Origin: Marinobacter arenosus
GTDB lineage: Bacteria; Pseudomonadota; Gammaproteobacteria; Pseudomonadales; Oleiphilaceae
Assembly (NCBI RefSeq): GCF_019264345.1
Contig: NZ_JAHVAO010000004.1
Span: 128,011 to 192,010 of the forward strand
Reading direction: 5' to 3'
Length of the DNA: 64,000 nucleotides
This document shows, one piece after another, positions 63,607 to 64,000 of this stretch. Below the pieces are notes generated by a model, which saw only the letters and a program-made list of their open reading frames with translations, had not been told where the DNA came from and ran no database searches. Made by a program: the position numbers and the translations under genes. Positions within the stretch are counted from its first letter, which is position 1, and every line of letters starts with the position of its first letter.

Positions 63607-63697
63607 CGATTCGTTCGGTGTTTGATCAGAATGCCCGTCCGAACGGCCATTTTATAGGTGGAAACCGCTACTTCCTGAGATTTATTTGAAAACCGCG

Positions 63698-63725
63698 TTG
63701 ACAGTTTTTCTGACGCCTGTAGAAT
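63698..63725 (+). promoter_or_regulatory. rrn promoter P1
   Basis: TTGACA (63698-63703), 16-bp spacer, TAGAAT (63720-63725), followed by the G/C-rich discriminator GCGCACC typical of stringently controlled rRNA promoters. Confidence 0.9.
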
Positions 63726-63829
63726 GCGCACCACTTCTGAGGAACAAGCCACTGCAAAGCGGCTAGCCAAAGAAAGCAACCGTCTGAAAGTATTGAAGAA
63801 AATGAGTTTCAAACTTCTTCAGAAAACGG

Positions 63830-63857
63830 TTGACAGGGTAGCGATTCAGCGTAGAAT
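63830..63857 (+). promoter_or_regulatory. rrn promoter P2
   Basis: TTGACA (63830-63835), 16-bp spacer, TAGAAT (63852-63857), discriminator GCGCAGC. Its geometry and its discriminator core (TAGAATGCGCA) are the same as P1. Confidence 0.9.
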
Positions 63858-63934
63858 GCGCAGCCCGAAACAAGCAATAAGCCGGGTGGTTTTTCGGCGG
63901 TTTCCGGAGACGGAAAACAACGAAAAATAAACGG

Positions 63935-63962
63935 TTGACAAGGTGGCGGTTCGATGTAGAAT
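63935..63962 (+). promoter_or_regulatory. rrn promoter P3
   Basis: TTGACA (63935-63940), 16-bp spacer, TAGAAT (63957-63962), discriminator ACGCGGC. It lies closest to the leader. Confidence 0.9.
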
Positions 63963-63974
63963 ACGCGGCCTTGA

Positions 63975-64000
63975 TTGAGCAACGGCTCAAACGCTCTTTA
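63975..64000 (+). promoter_or_regulatory. rRNA leader boxB-like hairpin and start of boxA
   Basis: Stem TTGAGC (63975-63980) and GCTCAA (63985-63990) with loop AACG, followed by GCTCTTTA (63993-64000), which equals the first bases of the rRNA boxA (TGCTCTTTAACA). The window cuts boxA. This is the NusB/S10 antitermination site. Confidence 0.85.

Larger units (their letters stand above)
63607..64000 (+). other. rRNA operon promoter and leader region
   Basis: 394 bp without protein genes. It holds three tandem promoters (63698-63725, 63830-63857, 63935-63962), two hairpins between them (TGAAGAA / TTCTTCA at 63794-63821, and TTTCCG / CGGAAA at 63901-63916), then a boxB-like stem-loop and the beginning of boxA at the very end. 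The 16S rRNA gene should start shortly beyond base 64000. Confidence 0.9.

Noticed and set aside
63724..63990. Short open frames on both strands in the rrn promoter region
   Set aside because: They cross the promoter boxes and hairpins and lack ribosome-binding sites.

Overview
The window looks like chromosomal core DNA of a marine gammaproteobacterium related to Marinobacter and Pseudomonas. Four things point there: the gene order matches the Pseudomonas aeruginosa rplU-to-fimT and bamD-to-clpB neighbourhoods, the aroK-aroB-SPOR-gltBD-hemE order, a wax ester synthase (WS/DGAT) gene of the kind typical of Marinobacter, and strong rRNA-type promoters at the right edge. I see no phage, insertion sequence, CRISPR array or tRNA gene.

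Layout. 1-9262: shikimate pathway (aroK end, aroB), a DamX-like SPOR ATPase with a long Pro-Glu repeat, and glutamate synthase gltBD closed by a terminator. 9335-15448: hemE, a MapZ-like PilZ protein, radA and ettA on the minus strand, glyA. 15524-20817: one tightly packed run nrdR-ribD-ribBA-ribH-nusB-thiL-pgpA, in which the riboflavin synthase gene expected between ribD and ribBA is missing. 20847-26635: an accessory-like stretch with a small DUF6316-type gene, a DUF2057-type lipoprotein, a WS/DGAT acyltransferase, a YhaJ-like LysR regulator divergent from a glutathionyl-hydroquinone reductase, and ispB. 26876-38096: rplU-rpmA, obgE-proB, rpsT (opposite strand, GTG start), murJ, then ribF-ileS-lspA-fkpB-ispH.

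38243-49413 is the type IV pilus block: fimU-pilV-pilW-pilX-pilY1-pilE in one operon, with fimT, pilR and pilS on the other strand. This block is visibly more A/T-rich than its flanks. PilY1 is large (1439 aa) and carries what looks like a carbohydrate-binding-type beta-sandwich inserted inside its von Willebrand A region. Asp-rich calcium-type loops occur in PilW, PilY1 and FimT. This is the most interesting part of the window.

49508-57153: nadE, bamD divergent from rluD-pgeF-clpB (clpB has a heat-shock-type promoter), and a DUF4124 protein. 57154-61015: a roughly 300-nt structured leader, then ilvI-ilvH-ilvC for branched-chain amino acids, with a terminator. 61055-63606: pssA and the methionine sulfoxide repair pair msrP-msrQ. 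63607-64000: three tandem TTGACA-16 bp-TAGAAT promoters followed by a boxB-like hairpin and the start of a boxA, so an rRNA operon almost certainly begins just past the window.
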